A stretch of 37,155 bases of DNA from Candidatus Microgenomates bacterium. Its GTDB lineage: Bacteria > Patescibacteriota > Microgenomatia > JAADGY01. Below, piece after piece: positions 6,377 to 14,696 of this stretch; position 1 is the first letter of the stretch; each line of letters opens with the position of its first letter. The position numbers and the translations under genes were made by a program. The DNA is taken from NCBI GenBank assembly GCA_015486555.1, contig WFRL01000058.1:1-37155 (forward strand), read 5' to 3'. The notes beneath the pieces are model-generated. The model had not been told where the DNA came from. It saw only the letters and a list, made by a program, of their open reading frames with translations, and made no database searches.

Positions 6377-9300
6377 GGTTGGCAAGATAAATTATGTAAC
6401 CAACCGACTAATCTTAAACCTGGGAGGATACTCTTCCAGCCGCCATTGTTTTCTAAAGTGATAAAACGTTGGCTTACGTTGGCGCTAGCAAAAGTTAAGG
6501 TATTCAAGCCGAGTTGGGTGACTATCCCTACGTGGCCGTTTCCGCCACCTCCTTGAAAAACTAGGATATCTCCAAGAGAGGGTGTTTTCCCAGGTTGGTT
6601 AGGAATAGCCGAGAGAAAGTGAGAACAACTTTGGGGAGCATTTACCCACCAATCTCCTGCGTTACCAAAGGTTTTGTTGTCACAAAGGTTGTAAAGGCTC
6701 TGACCGTTGTAAAGGTGGCGGTAAACATCATTAACAAATTCGGTGCATTGGACGTAATGATTTTCTTTTTCTACCCAGTTGGCATCAGCCCGGATATAGT
6801 TTTTAAATGGTCCGTTCTCTCCTGTATTGCCACAATGATAGGAGTTAACGAAGTAGCCTAGGGCCGGGTTAGGATTGGCAGGGCAGTAACAATCGGCTAT
6901 TTGATTGTCGCTACAACGATAAAGTTGATTGACTAATTTCTCCGCTTCAGCAGCAATTTCTTGGCAGCCGATTAAGGGGGCTTGGCCGATAAGGGTGTTG
7001 AAGCCGGTTATCTTTTGGTATTTCTTTCCTTGATTATCCTGAATTGTTACTTGAAGAGTGTTAGCCAGGCGACTGTTTTTGTACTCAGGTTGGAGAGGGA
7101 ATTGGTAATCGACGATTTCCTCACTTCCGACTGTTAGGTCTTTGAAGTTTGAGGTTAGGTCATAGGTTAGGGTTTTAACCAGCCGGCCGCTAGGCAGTTG
7201 ACTGTCCTTGGTATAGATCTGGCTAACATCTTTAACGGCAACGATTTTTAAATCTTTACCTTCAGCCTTCATCTTAATTCGAAAAGTTAACTTAATCTTG
7301 TCCCTGGCGGCGGCATTGCTTAAGCGGGGGAAGGCACTCCTTTCATCTTTAAGGATATATTTTGAATTGACCTTATCTAAACGCAGGTTTTTATAAAGAG
7401 TAAGATATTGGGTTCCACCTGATTGATAATAGAGGTTACTTTTTAAAAAAGCAGTTGAGAGATAAGGATACCAAAAAAGAGAAGCGGCTACTAAGGCGGT
7501 TCCCCCAGGAATAACAGTTAAGGCTAGAGTAATTCCGGTAGTCGAAGTAGCAAAGGCAGTCATTGTTCCCCACAGGCTGCTGGCTAGGCTAGCTGCACTG
7601 CTTGCCAAAGTGCTTAAAGAACCAATAAGGTGCTCTAGTCCGAAACCAACGCCGAATCCGAGGAGAAAACCTACTGGGCCTCCTATAAAACCGCCTATTA
7701 AAAAACCGCCTATTAAACCAAAAAAGACAGCCAGAAGATGGCTGAGGATAAAGTTAATAATTAAGTAAAGCCAGCCGGCAATAAAAGTCAAAATTTCTTT
7801 CCACCAGCGGCGAAGGAAGGGGTAAAGATCTTTAATAAGAGCTAAAACAGCTAGAACTGTCCCCACCCCGCTGGCCAGGCCAGCCAGATCCAAGCCTAAC
7901 TTGCTTAAGACCTTAATGCTAAGTTGGCCAATTTTCTTTAGGCTCCAGATAAGGCCTTTTTTTAAGAGTTGCTTGGGATGAGTAATCAGCCAAAAACCCT
8001 TAAAGATGCGGCCAAACCGTTTTCCAGTTGGGCTGTTCTTAAATCTCTTCCACCAGGCGGCTAACTTCTTTCTAAGGGCTCTTATGCCTCGCCGTGGAGT
8101 TGCTACCACCCTTAAAAGGAAACCAGTAACTTTTTTGTGTCTGTATTTTCTTACTGTTCTGATAATCTTTAACCGAGCCTGGCGAACTCTTTTCCCTAGA
8201 AAACTTTTTCTCCATAACTTTCGAATCTTCCTCCTTACTTTCTTTCTGAGTGTCTTAGGATGAGCAACTGCCTCCACCCCTCCGAGGATTTTGTTAATTA
8301 TTGGCCAGTGGCGGCTGTTTATTACTTCCTGAACTACCCGGCTGTCTTGGACTTCTTTTTGAACATGGTTCAATCTAATACTTAGTTGGTAAGAAGGTAG
8401 GCTAAGGAGAGTAGTTAGCTTAAGGAGCGGTTGGCCGATGAGCCTGGTTTTTAATCGCTGGAACTTAAGATAACTCCGAGCCAGGAAAGGCAGTTTAACT
8501 TCTTTGAGAATGTCTTCATGATCCTTCCTCCATTTGAGCATTTCTTCAAACTGGTGGTGAAGCTTATTCCCTTCAGTAAGAGGCTTGCGAGTGGTAACAG
8601 TCTTGCCCAAAACCCGGATGGGGCTACCCTTTTTTAACCACTCGAACTCCTTTTCCACTTCTTCAGTTGGATGAAGCAGCCAGTCGTAGGCACTAAAGGG
8701 ATTTAGCCCCTTTTCAATTATTAGTTTCCGGTTGTTTTCCTTAGTAAAGAGAGACTTGAAAAGGTACTTTTTCCAGGCCCCCTTAGGCAGTCTAAACATC
8801 CGTTGGCTGGGCCGTTTAAAGATAACTCCGGTTGTGTCGATAATTTCTTTTACTTCCGGATGGGCTTGAACAAGAGGTGATTCTTGGAGAATTTTTTCCA
8901 AGGCGGAAGGAGCAATTAAAATTTTTTCGGCGGGCTTAACGTAGGTAATATAGTTAGCTGCTTGTTCAGCTAGGGTGTTTATTTCTTCCTCATGTTTGGC
9001 GGCATCTGGAATGGAAAGTTTAAGTTGGCGGCGGATAACATCTTTAGCTAAGTTCTTAAGATCGCTGCTATTAAGCGGTGCCTGGCGGCTAAAGGCAGCC
9101 AATCGGTTGACAGCTTCTAGATGATCACTTCTTTTTTCAGTTATCGAGAAGAGGCTCTTTTGTAAATCGTTTTCTAGGTCCACCGGGTGCTTTTTTAGAG
9201 AGGCTCGGAGGTCCAGCCAGCTCTGCCTAAAAATCTTGTCTTGAACATCCTCAGAAAGAAGGAGATTATCGATAATTTTTTGGGAAACTAAACTGGCTAA

Positions 9301-10107
9301 ACTGTCCTCATCTAGTTTTTCTCCTCCCCACCAAATAAGGTTATCCACAGTCTCGGCTATTGAATGAGTCAGAAGCCTGTCCATTTCTTGTTTAACTCTT
9401 TCTAGAGCCTCTTTGTTTTTAGGCAGTTTAAGATTACCCTCAAGGAAAGTAGAGGCCTGCTGGTAGAGGTCTCCTTTTAATTCCTCTACCTGCCTCAGGT
9501 CCGTAGCTGAAGGTGGAGGTAATAGCTCCACCTCCTTGGTTTCAGCTGCTGCTTCGGTTGGGGCCTTTTCCTTGAGAACCTTTTTAAAAGGAAGAATGAT
9601 CAAATAATCAACCGGCGTTTGGTTAGTTTGGTTAATAAGTTGTTTTTCAAGGGCTTCCTGGTATGTTTCAACTACTTCATCGATGGTGCTTACTTCTACC
9701 CTTTCTATTTGCTGGTGGCTGAGAACGGCTAATAATTCTTGAAGGCTAAATGTCTGTTGGAGGTTGCCCCATAAAGCCCCGTAGGCATAGGTCTCCTTAA
9801 GAAGGTTCTTAACTGTTTCGCCTAAGCCATTAAGAATCTTAAGGGAAAGAGTGAATTTTTTTGAAGGAAGATTAATGAGAAGAGTTAGTTCTGGTTGTTC
9901 TTCTAGTTCAGAAAGTGATTGATAAAGGCTTTCTAACCTTTCCTTTCGATCTTGGTGAGTAAGGATTTCTCCGCCTACTTGGACTACTCTTTCTCGAAGG
10001 CCAAGTTTTTCAACCTCAATCAAAAAAAGGAGTTTATTAAAGCACTCTAACCAGCCTTCTATATTTTGAGTCTCTTGCCAACAAGTTTTTTTCTGGGTTT
10101 CGACCAT
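6373..10107 (-). CDS. Large T4SS-like membrane protein with C-terminal CHAP hydrolase domain
   Basis: 1244 residues. Residues 1 to about 600 are a long charged helical region. About 613-706 is exceptionally basic (RRKIRKLWRKSFLGKRVR and similar). About 735-880 holds several membrane segments, including a Gly-rich stretch (GGFLIGGFIGGPVGFLLGF). About 890-1060 is a beta-rich extracytoplasmic part. The C-terminus (about 1085-1244) is a CHAP-type cysteine hydrolase: Cys1121 in VQCTEFVNDVY and His1192 in GNGHVGIVTQ. CHAP domains cut peptidoglycan peptide or amide bonds. In Gram-positive conjugation systems a VirB6-like membrane protein and a CHAP hydrolase are usual components; here they look fused. 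A TAAAAT box at 10114-10119 ends 6 bases before the ATG. The role in a secretion or pilus machine is inference. Confidence 0.8.
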   Translation of the reverse strand: MVETQKKTCWQETQNIEGWLECFNKLLFLIEVEKLGLRERVVQVGGEILTHQDRKERLESLYQSLSELEEQPELTLLINLPSKKFTLSLKILNGLGETVKNLLKETYAYGALWGNLQQTFSLQELLAVLSHQQIERVEVSTIDEVVETYQEALEKQLINQTNQTPVDYLIILPFKKVLKEKAPTEAAAETKEVELLPPPSATDLRQVEELKGDLYQQASTFLEGNLKLPKNKEALERVKQEMDRLLTHSIAETVDNLIWWGGEKLDEDSLASLVSQKIIDNLLLSEDVQDKIFRQSWLDLRASLKKHPVDLENDLQKSLFSITEKRSDHLEAVNRLAAFSRQAPLNSSDLKNLAKDVIRRQLKLSIPDAAKHEEEINTLAEQAANYITYVKPAEKILIAPSALEKILQESPLVQAHPEVKEIIDTTGVIFKRPSQRMFRLPKGAWKKYLFKSLFTKENNRKLIIEKGLNPFSAYDWLLHPTEEVEKEFEWLKKGSPIRVLGKTVTTRKPLTEGNKLHHQFEEMLKWRKDHEDILKEVKLPFLARSYLKFQRLKTRLIGQPLLKLTTLLSLPSYQLSIRLNHVQKEVQDSRVVQEVINSRHWPIINKILGGVEAVAHPKTLRKKVRRKIRKLWRKSFLGKRVRQARLKIIRTVRKYRHKKVTGFLLRVVATPRRGIRALRKKLAAWWKRFKNSPTGKRFGRIFKGFWLITHPKQLLKKGLIWSLKKIGQLSIKVLSKLGLDLAGLASGVGTVLAVLALIKDLYPFLRRWWKEILTFIAGWLYLIINFILSHLLAVFFGLIGGFLIGGFIGGPVGFLLGFGVGFGLEHLIGSLSTLASSAASLASSLWGTMTAFATSTTGITLALTVIPGGTALVAASLFWYPYLSTAFLKSNLYYQSGGTQYLTLYKNLRLDKVNSKYILKDERSAFPRLSNAAARDKIKLTFRIKMKAEGKDLKIVAVKDVSQIYTKDSQLPSGRLVKTLTYDLTSNFKDLTVGSEEIVDYQFPLQPEYKNSRLANTLQVTIQDNQGKKYQKITGFNTLIGQAPLIGCQEIAAEAEKLVNQLYRCSDNQIADCYCPANPNPALGYFVNSYHCGNTGENGPFKNYIRADANWVEKENHYVQCTEFVNDVYRHLYNGQSLYNLCDNKTFGNAGDWWVNAPQSCSHFLSAIPNQPGKTPSLGDILVFQGGGGNGHVGIVTQLGLNTLTFASANVSQRFITLENNGGWKSILPGLRLVGWLHNLSCQP

Positions 10108-10113
10108 AAGTCC

Positions 10114-10146
10114 ATTTTACCCTAAGGACAGATAAGTTGCTACAAT
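10114..10146. promoter_or_regulatory. Divergent leaderless promoters (CHAP protein / PrgI protein)
   Basis: The 45-base gap 10108-10152 contains a minus-strand TAAAAT (10119 to 10114) ending 6 bases before the ATG at 10107, and a plus-strand extended -10 TGCTACAAT (10138-10146) ending 6 bases before the ATG at 10153. The two start sites are about 45 bases apart, so the promoters overlap and probably influence each other. Neither gene has a Shine-Dalgarno sequence. Confidence 0.6.
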
Positions 10147-10152
10147 AGTAGT

Positions 10153-11160
10153 ATGGTTATTAAAGAACATCCAATTCCTCAGAATATAACCACCTATAAA
10201 TTCCGCCTGGTGGGGAATATGACTCTAGTTCAGTTCTTGGAGGTCCTAGGGGGGGTGGGTTTAGCCTTTGTCTTTTGGAAGTCTCCTCTTTACCCAATTC
10301 TTAAATTTCCTCTTGCTCTTAGTTCGGCCAGCTTAGGGTTTTTAATGGCTTTTGTTCCTCTCGAGGAGAGACCTCTTGATGTTTGGTTAGTCTCTTTTAT
10401 TAAGAAGATCTACCGGCCGACTCTTTTTATTTACCATTCTCTAGCCCACTTACCACTTTACCAAACCTATAAGCCGGAAAAAAGGGAGGAGGCAACCAAA
10501 TTAATTGCAACTAACAAACTGAATAGCTTTCTCAAAAAGAGTTCTCATTTAGCTGGGGTTTCCCAAAATGATCTTATCCATAAATACATTGATCAGCTTT
10601 TCCAAGAGGAGACAATTGAATCGTCATTCACTAAGGAAGAGAAAAGAGAAAAGAAGAAAACCCAATTACCTAAGGTACCTCCCTCCAGGTTGCCAATTAG
10701 GAGAAAAAAGATAGTTCTAGTTTCGTCCCCTCCTGAGCTGGTTAAGAAAAAAGAGAAGAAACGGGTTAAAAAACCACCTCAGGTAGAAACCATTCTCCAA
10801 ACTTCCCTGTCACCAGTTAAGATTGAGAAAAAGCCGACTGTAAAAGGAACAGCACCGACTTTTGACACATCCTTACCTCGACCAACTAAGGCGAACTTGC
10901 CTTCAGGCATCATTTTTGATGAGGCTAATCACCCCCTAGTGGGGGCAATCGTGGAAATAAAGGATAAAGATGGTCTGCCGCTTCGAGTTACTAAGACTAA
11001 TATAATTGGTCAGTTTACTTTAGTAACTCCTCTTCCTTCAGGAGAATATCTTGTAACCGTGGAAAAAGATGGTTACCAAGCTCAACCTATAAAGCTTAAA
11101 CTTGAAGGGAAAGTGGTTAAACCGTTAAAGATAAAAGCCAAAGAGGTTAAAGGTGCCTGA
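10153..11160 (+). CDS. PrgI-family membrane protein with C-terminal carboxypeptidase-regulatory-like domain
   Basis: Residues 1 to about 95 match the PrgI family of Gram-positive T4SSs: a short IPQNITTYKFRLVGNMTLVQFLE lead followed by two close membrane helices (about 30-45 and 50-70). About 150-245 is a Lys/Pro-rich linker. About 249-330 is a beta-sandwich of the carboxypeptidase-regulatory/SdrD-B type (SGIIFDEANHPLVGAIVEI, then GQFTLVTPLPSGEYLVTVEKDGY). PrgI proteins sit in the membrane near the VirB4 ATPase. The added beta domain is unlike the short conjugation homologues and may bind a partner. Its 3' end overlaps the convergent VanW gene by 14 bases. Confidence 0.8.
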   Translation: MVIKEHPIPQNITTYKFRLVGNMTLVQFLEVLGGVGLAFVFWKSPLYPILKFPLALSSASLGFLMAFVPLEERPLDVWLVSFIKKIYRPTLFIYHSLAHLPLYQTYKPEKREEATKLIATNKLNSFLKKSSHLAGVSQNDLIHKYIDQLFQEETIESSFTKEEKREKKKTQLPKVPPSRLPIRRKKIVLVSSPPELVKKKEKKRVKKPPQVETILQTSLSPVKIEKKPTVKGTAPTFDTSLPRPTKANLPSGIIFDEANHPLVGAIVEIKDKDGLPLRVTKTNIIGQFTLVTPLPSGEYLVTVEKDGYQAQPIKLKLEGKVVKPLKIKAKEVKGA

Positions 11161-12868
11161 GATAAACAGCTCTCCAAGGTTTATAGACCGATAAAAAGGT
11201 TTGTTGATGAAGAACCTTCCCTTGGTGAAAGACTTGCCAGTCAAAGGCAACCTTTGCTCCCCATGAGGGCCACTCAATCTGTTTGACTGTGCCTAGAGGT
11301 AGAGTAGGATCGTTTTGGTAAAGAGGCGGCGGCGGCGGCGTTTGGTCCCAGATTCGAGGAGAAGAAATGATTACCCGACGGCCATCTTTTGTCCCGTAAA
11401 GGTAGAATACAAGATGATGTTTTTTTAGGTCGGTTGAGGTTTGGATAAGAAGGTAACTGGGAAGGTCATTCTTGAATTTAAGATCAACATGAGGGGCGAA
11501 AACAGTAGCGTCAAAACCTGGCGGCGAGTTTTGTTCATAATAACCCACCCGGTAGGAATGATAATGACGTTCGATTATCGGCAGGCCAGCTTTGAGGACA
11601 GCTCGGAAAAGAGTAGTGGAGACTTGGCAGACGCCGCCACCGTCGTCAAGGATAGTTTTACCCTCTTTTATAACATATGATTGGTGGTAGCCAGTCGCTG
11701 CTGAGATCCTTCCTAAGGCTTTATTAAATGAAAAAACCTCTCCAGGGTTAACTAAGATTCCGTTGAGCCGGGAGGCGGCCAATTTTACGTTGTGCATCCG
11801 GCTAGCTGATGAGTGCCAAAACCATGATTCACCTCGCCCGACTAGTTCCTTTATGCCATAAGAGTTTGTGTCCTTAGTAGTTATCTTAGGAGGAAGATAG
11901 TTGCCTTTAATGGTTAAGGTTACTGTGGGAGGAAAGTGGTTGTCTTCTACTGTTCTAGCCAAGTCTAATTCAAGGGTTTGGAAATTTAATTGAAAGCCGG
12001 GTCGGGAAGGCCTAAAAGCAATTACTCGTCCCCCTTTAAACTCAAAGAGAGCATTTTCAGGGGTAGTATTAAAGAAAGCCTGCTTATCTTTGGCTACATT
12101 TTCTAGACTTTCTTTATCTACTGGGGCATAGAAAGAAAGAAGAGATATTTTTTCTTCAGCAGTTAACTCGACTTCTTTCTTGTTTCTTTGGAGGATAATC
12201 TTTGTTTTTAATAACTTGTAGGCCTTAGTGTAGGTCTTTCTTTTAGCTTCGTCAGATGGTTGGAGACTTATTTTCTCTACTGGTAGCTCTATTATTGACT
12301 TCTTTTCTTGAAAAACTAATTTTACTTTTGCTATGAGATTTTCTTGATCAATTTGGTAACCGTCTTTGGCTGGCAGGTAGATAAGCTTTCCCTGATGATA
12401 GCTTAACTTAGCCGCCTGGGGATAAGGCAATTCCTTCTGGAAGGCCTTTTCTAATTGATGACTGAGTTGGTGAGGGTTGATTACTATGCTAGGTTGGAGG
12501 GTTAAAGGCTGATAAAGATTGGTAGTAAAAAATAGCCATCGCTCCAGCCAACTGGAGTTTTTAAATTGCTGTTGCCAATTATCTAGACTCTTTTGAGCGG
12601 AGAAGGAAATGGCTAAATCCTTTAGATTAAAAGAATGATTTTTGCCTTGGAAAGTAAAGGTTATTTCTTGGGGATAGTTAAGGGTATTTAACTGCCCTAG
12701 GGCAAAGAAATAAGGATAGCCGCCAAGCTCTTTGTTAACTATCCTTAGTCTTAAGGGAGTAATGATTCCACTGGTAACGAGCAAACCGCTAAGGAGGTAA
12801 GAAAAAATAAGAAAGGTAATTCCTCCTTGGAGCCAGCTAGTGAAAGTTGATCGGTAATTTAGCCTCAT
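11147..12868 (-). CDS. VanW-family cell-envelope protein
   Basis: 573 residues with an N-terminal membrane anchor (about 13-35: LQGGITFLIFSYLLSGLLVTSG). The middle (about 50-330) has repeated beta/alpha segments like the putative peptidoglycan-binding domains that precede VanW. The VanW domain is at about 350-480: LAASRLNGILVNPGEVFSFN, then DDGGGVCQVSTTLFRA, then HYHSYRVGYYEQ and GFDATVFAP. The tail contains a PPPPPL stretch and a small beta domain. The function of VanW is not settled, but it is linked to the cell wall. A TGTCATAAT extended -10 (12875-12883, minus) ends 6 bases before the ATG, so the transcript is probably leaderless. Confidence 0.88.
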   Translation of the reverse strand: MRLNYRSTFTSWLQGGITFLIFSYLLSGLLVTSGIITPLRLRIVNKELGGYPYFFALGQLNTLNYPQEITFTFQGKNHSFNLKDLAISFSAQKSLDNWQQQFKNSSWLERWLFFTTNLYQPLTLQPSIVINPHQLSHQLEKAFQKELPYPQAAKLSYHQGKLIYLPAKDGYQIDQENLIAKVKLVFQEKKSIIELPVEKISLQPSDEAKRKTYTKAYKLLKTKIILQRNKKEVELTAEEKISLLSFYAPVDKESLENVAKDKQAFFNTTPENALFEFKGGRVIAFRPSRPGFQLNFQTLELDLARTVEDNHFPPTVTLTIKGNYLPPKITTKDTNSYGIKELVGRGESWFWHSSASRMHNVKLAASRLNGILVNPGEVFSFNKALGRISAATGYHQSYVIKEGKTILDDGGGVCQVSTTLFRAVLKAGLPIIERHYHSYRVGYYEQNSPPGFDATVFAPHVDLKFKNDLPSYLLIQTSTDLKKHHLVFYLYGTKDGRRVIISSPRIWDQTPPPPPLYQNDPTLPLGTVKQIEWPSWGAKVAFDWQVFHQGKVLHQQTFLSVYKPWRAVYLRHL

Positions 12869-12874
12869 ATAAAA

Positions 12875-12883
12875 ATTATGACA
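12875..12883 (-). promoter_or_regulatory. Extended -10 promoter of the VanW gene
   Basis: Read on the minus strand it is TGT followed by CATAAT, ending 6 bases before the ATG at 12868. No ribosome-binding site is present between them. It fits the leaderless pattern of the window. Confidence 0.55.
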
Positions 12884-12894
12884 TACCTTTACAT

Positions 12895-12960
12895 TGGAAC
12901 TCGGAGCTTGGAGCTTGGAACTTGGAACTCAGAACTTAGAACTTAGAGCTCGGAACTTAG
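12895..12960. repeat. Degenerate short-word repeat array
   Basis: About seven or eight near-copies of the word 'gaacttggagc' or 'gaacttagaac' follow each other without a fixed period. The same words, in either orientation, occur at about 131-190, 24371-24430 and 29231-29270, always next to the modular repeats. No coding potential is seen. Confidence 0.6.
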
Positions 12961-12970
12961 CCTGTTAACG

Positions 12971-13164
12971 AGTCATTCTGAGGAGCCATAGCGACGAAGA
13001 ATCTAGCGAAGCGCAAAGGTATTAGCACTCAAGTTTTTTTCTAAGCTCTTACTACGGGTTATTAATTGTTTTTCAACCTAGTTCCTCCAACCTAGTTCCT
13101 AGTTCCAATTCCCTGCGCCTTCGGCTAGATCCTTCACTTCGCCTGACGGCTCGTTCAGGATGAC
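12971..13164. repeat. Dispersed modular repeat, paired arms (copy 5)
   Basis: The left arm starts GTCATTCTGAGGAGCC at about 12972 and reaches GAATCTAGCGAAGCGC near 13014. The right arm (about 13115-13164) reads GCGCCTTCGGCTAGATCC to CAGGATGAC. The 100-base spacer, with 'cctagttcctagttccaattc', closely resembles the spacer of copy 1. Inner modules of the two arms differ. Confidence 0.8.
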
Positions 13165-13216
13165 ACGGGAGATAAGGTTATGGATTTTGGTAATTAGGTT
13201 TTTGATATTGTTTAGG

Positions 13217-13238
13217 ACCTGCCTGCTGGCAGGCAGGT
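13217..13238. repeat. 22-bp palindrome, GCAGGCAGG family (copy A)
   Basis: Each half reads ACCTGCCTGC or its complement. The palindrome is perfect except for one central mismatch (CTGG instead of CCGG). Flanks are 'tttagga' and 'tttagagtttaggattt'. A second, perfect copy is at 24433-24454 in similar flanks, so this is a second dispersed repeat family. Confidence 0.7.
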
Positions 13239-13294
13239 TTAGAGTTTAGGATTTAGGATTTATTTTCATCTGTATCCTGATAATATATTCTTAA

Positions 13295-13303
13295 TGTTAC
13301 AAT
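13295..13303 (+). promoter_or_regulatory. Extended -10 promoter of pilin gene 1
   Basis: TGTTACAAT is an extended -10 that ends 7 bases before the ATG at 13311. No Shine-Dalgarno sequence is present, which predicts a leaderless transcript. Confidence 0.6.
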
Positions 13304-13310
13304 AAGGTAA

Positions 13311-13664
13311 ATGCTGGGACTAAAACTATTAACCGATGTTTTGGCAGATGATAATGGAGTTGATGTCTATGAGAACTTTCTTGTTGGCAATAAACCTTCT
13401 CCCTTTACTAATTTAGCTTCACTAATAAATCTTCTCTATAAGAGTTTATTAGTGTTAGCGGGTATTGTTTTGTTTTTTCTTCTTATTTTGGGAGGGTTTA
13501 ACTATCTAGCCGGGGCAGGCCAGGAGAAATCAAATCAGGTTGAGAAGGGAAAGAAGGCTATCACTGGAGCGATAATAGGTTTTTTGTTGGTCTTCGCTGC
13601 TTATTGGATTATTCAGATTATTAGTTTGCTCACTGGAGTGAAGATTCTTAAATCTAATCTCTAG
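13311..13664 (+). CDS. T4SS-type pilin-like membrane protein 1
   Basis: 117 residues. After an N-terminal segment of about 38 residues come two hydrophobic helices: about 43-66 (KSLLVLAGIVLFFLLILGGF) and about 84-110 (AITGAIIGFLLVFAAYWIIQ). The loop between them, GGFNYLAGAGQEKSNQVEKGKK, is the typical signature of small VirB2/TrbC-like pilins of CPR bacteria (two helices with a GGF...G...K loop). The expected role is as a membrane-stored subunit polymerised into an external pilus or channel; that is family inference. The N-terminal part may be a leader. It is followed after 17 bases by a second pilin-like gene. Confidence 0.78.
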   Translation: MLGLKLLTDVLADDNGVDVYENFLVGNKPSPFTNLASLINLLYKSLLVLAGIVLFFLLILGGFNYLAGAGQEKSNQVEKGKKAITGAIIGFLLVFAAYWIIQIISLLTGVKILKSNL

Positions 13665-13666
13665 TG

Positions 13667-13672
13667 TATAAT
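13667..13672 (+). promoter_or_regulatory. -10 box of pilin gene 2
   Basis: A perfect TATAAT lies in the 17-base gap between the two pilin genes and ends 9 bases before the ATG at 13682. Pilin 2 may therefore be transcribed separately with almost no leader, as well as by read-through. Confidence 0.5.
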
Positions 13673-13681
13673 TAATTAACT

Positions 13682-14047
13682 ATGCCAGAAACAGGTCTTT
13701 CTATCGGCAACAAAATTTTTGGAGAGATAAAACCGCCGTCTGCAGGTGGAAAAGTAGGTGGATATGAAAGCAGTTTTAGTGGTTTGAGCAGTTTTATTAA
13801 GAATCTTATTTACCTTATCTTTGTTGTAGCCGGCCTTTATGCCCTCTTGAATTTCATTATGGCTGGTTTTGAGTTTATCGGAGCAGGGGGGGATAGTAAT
13901 AAAATAACCAGCGCCTGGAATAAAATCTGGCAGAGCCTCTTAGGTTTGATTATTATGATCGCTGCCTTTGCTCTAGCGGCCGTAGTCGGCCAAGTTCTCT
14001 TTGATCGTTGGGACTTTATTCTCAAACCAACTATTCCCACTCCTTAG
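13682..14047 (+). CDS. T4SS-type pilin-like membrane protein 2
   Basis: 121 residues with the same plan as its upstream neighbour. There is a short Gly-rich N-terminal region, a first helix at about 38-62 (FIKNLIYLIFVVAGLYALLN), a loop with MAGFEFIGAGGDSNKI, and a second helix at about 82-105 (LLGLIIMIAAFALAAVVGQ). The loop keeps the G-F-x-F-I-G-A-G-G-D pattern of CPR pilins. A short tail ends in Pro/Thr. The two genes are probably paralogues forming major and minor subunits of one structure; that is inference. Confidence 0.78.
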   Translation: MPETGLSIGNKIFGEIKPPSAGGKVGGYESSFSGLSSFIKNLIYLIFVVAGLYALLNFIMAGFEFIGAGGDSNKITSAWNKIWQSLLGLIIMIAAFALAAVVGQVLFDRWDFILKPTIPTP

Positions 14048-14291
14048 CTTAAAGCAATTGATTCCTAGTTGTTTATTCTTTGTTAGTTAATCCCTATTAG
14101 CCTTACCTAGTTAGAGACAGATAACAATAAGGAATAGTAAACATCCAACTTATTAAAGTGCACTTGTTCTAATCTTTTTTTCCTCTCCAGGTCCCCCAAT
14201 AGGTCGGGGCTAGCTAAGCACCTCTATAGAAAATTCTAAATCCTAAACAATATCACAATCCTAGTGATTTAAATTCAGAACTTTTTTTCCT

Positions 14292-14523
14292 GGTCATTCT
14301 GACCCTCCGTGGCGGAGGGGAAGAATCTAGCCGAAGGCGCATGGATGTGCTCCCAAGCGTGGATGCCAGCACCTCTGCGCTCGCTGTTGCTCGCTAGGTC
14401 CTTCACTTCGCCTGGCGGCTTGTTCAGGATAACCGGGGGAGGTGCGCCTTCGGCTAGATCCTTCGTCGCCACAGCTCCTCAGGATGACGGGGAGGGGGCG
14501 CCTAACAGCTCGTTCAGGATGAC
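14292..14523. repeat. Dispersed modular repeat, one forward and three reverse arms (copy 6)
   Basis: A forward arm at about 14293-14345 (GTCATTCTGACCCTCC, through GAATCTAGCCG) is followed by three reverse arms: about 14371-14432, 14443-14488 and a partial at 14498-14523. The three reverse arms carry different inner modules. This is the densest cluster in the window. Reading frames across it are low-complexity and not credible genes. The rest of the gap 14048-14696 shows nothing else except the -10 box at 14684. Confidence 0.8.
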
Positions 14524-14683
14524 TCCTTAGAAAGGTTTTACTTTATGACTTTACAAACTTTATGCTTTATGAGCTACCCAACTGAATTAATTTTTTAGTT
14601 TAGTTTTGAGTTAAGTAAACGTCTATTTTCAATCTGAATTTTAATTAGGTAAGGCTCTACCCCCTCCAAAAAAGGCCTTATAG

Positions 14684-14689
14684 TATAAT
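14684..14689 (+). promoter_or_regulatory. -10 box of the 1249-residue protein gene
   Basis: A perfect TATAAT ends 7 bases before the ATG at 14697. There is no Shine-Dalgarno sequence. It fits the leaderless pattern. Confidence 0.6.
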
Positions 14690-14696
14690 AAGGCAA

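Noticed and set aside
6373..14047. Integrative conjugative element
   Set aside because: No relaxase, integrase, VirB4/VirD4 ATPase or attachment sites are seen, and the genes are interleaved with envelope and nucleotide genes.
14309..14530. Reading frames of 65-73 residues on both strands
   Set aside because: They run across the modular repeat cluster; the composition follows the repeats and no start signal precedes them.
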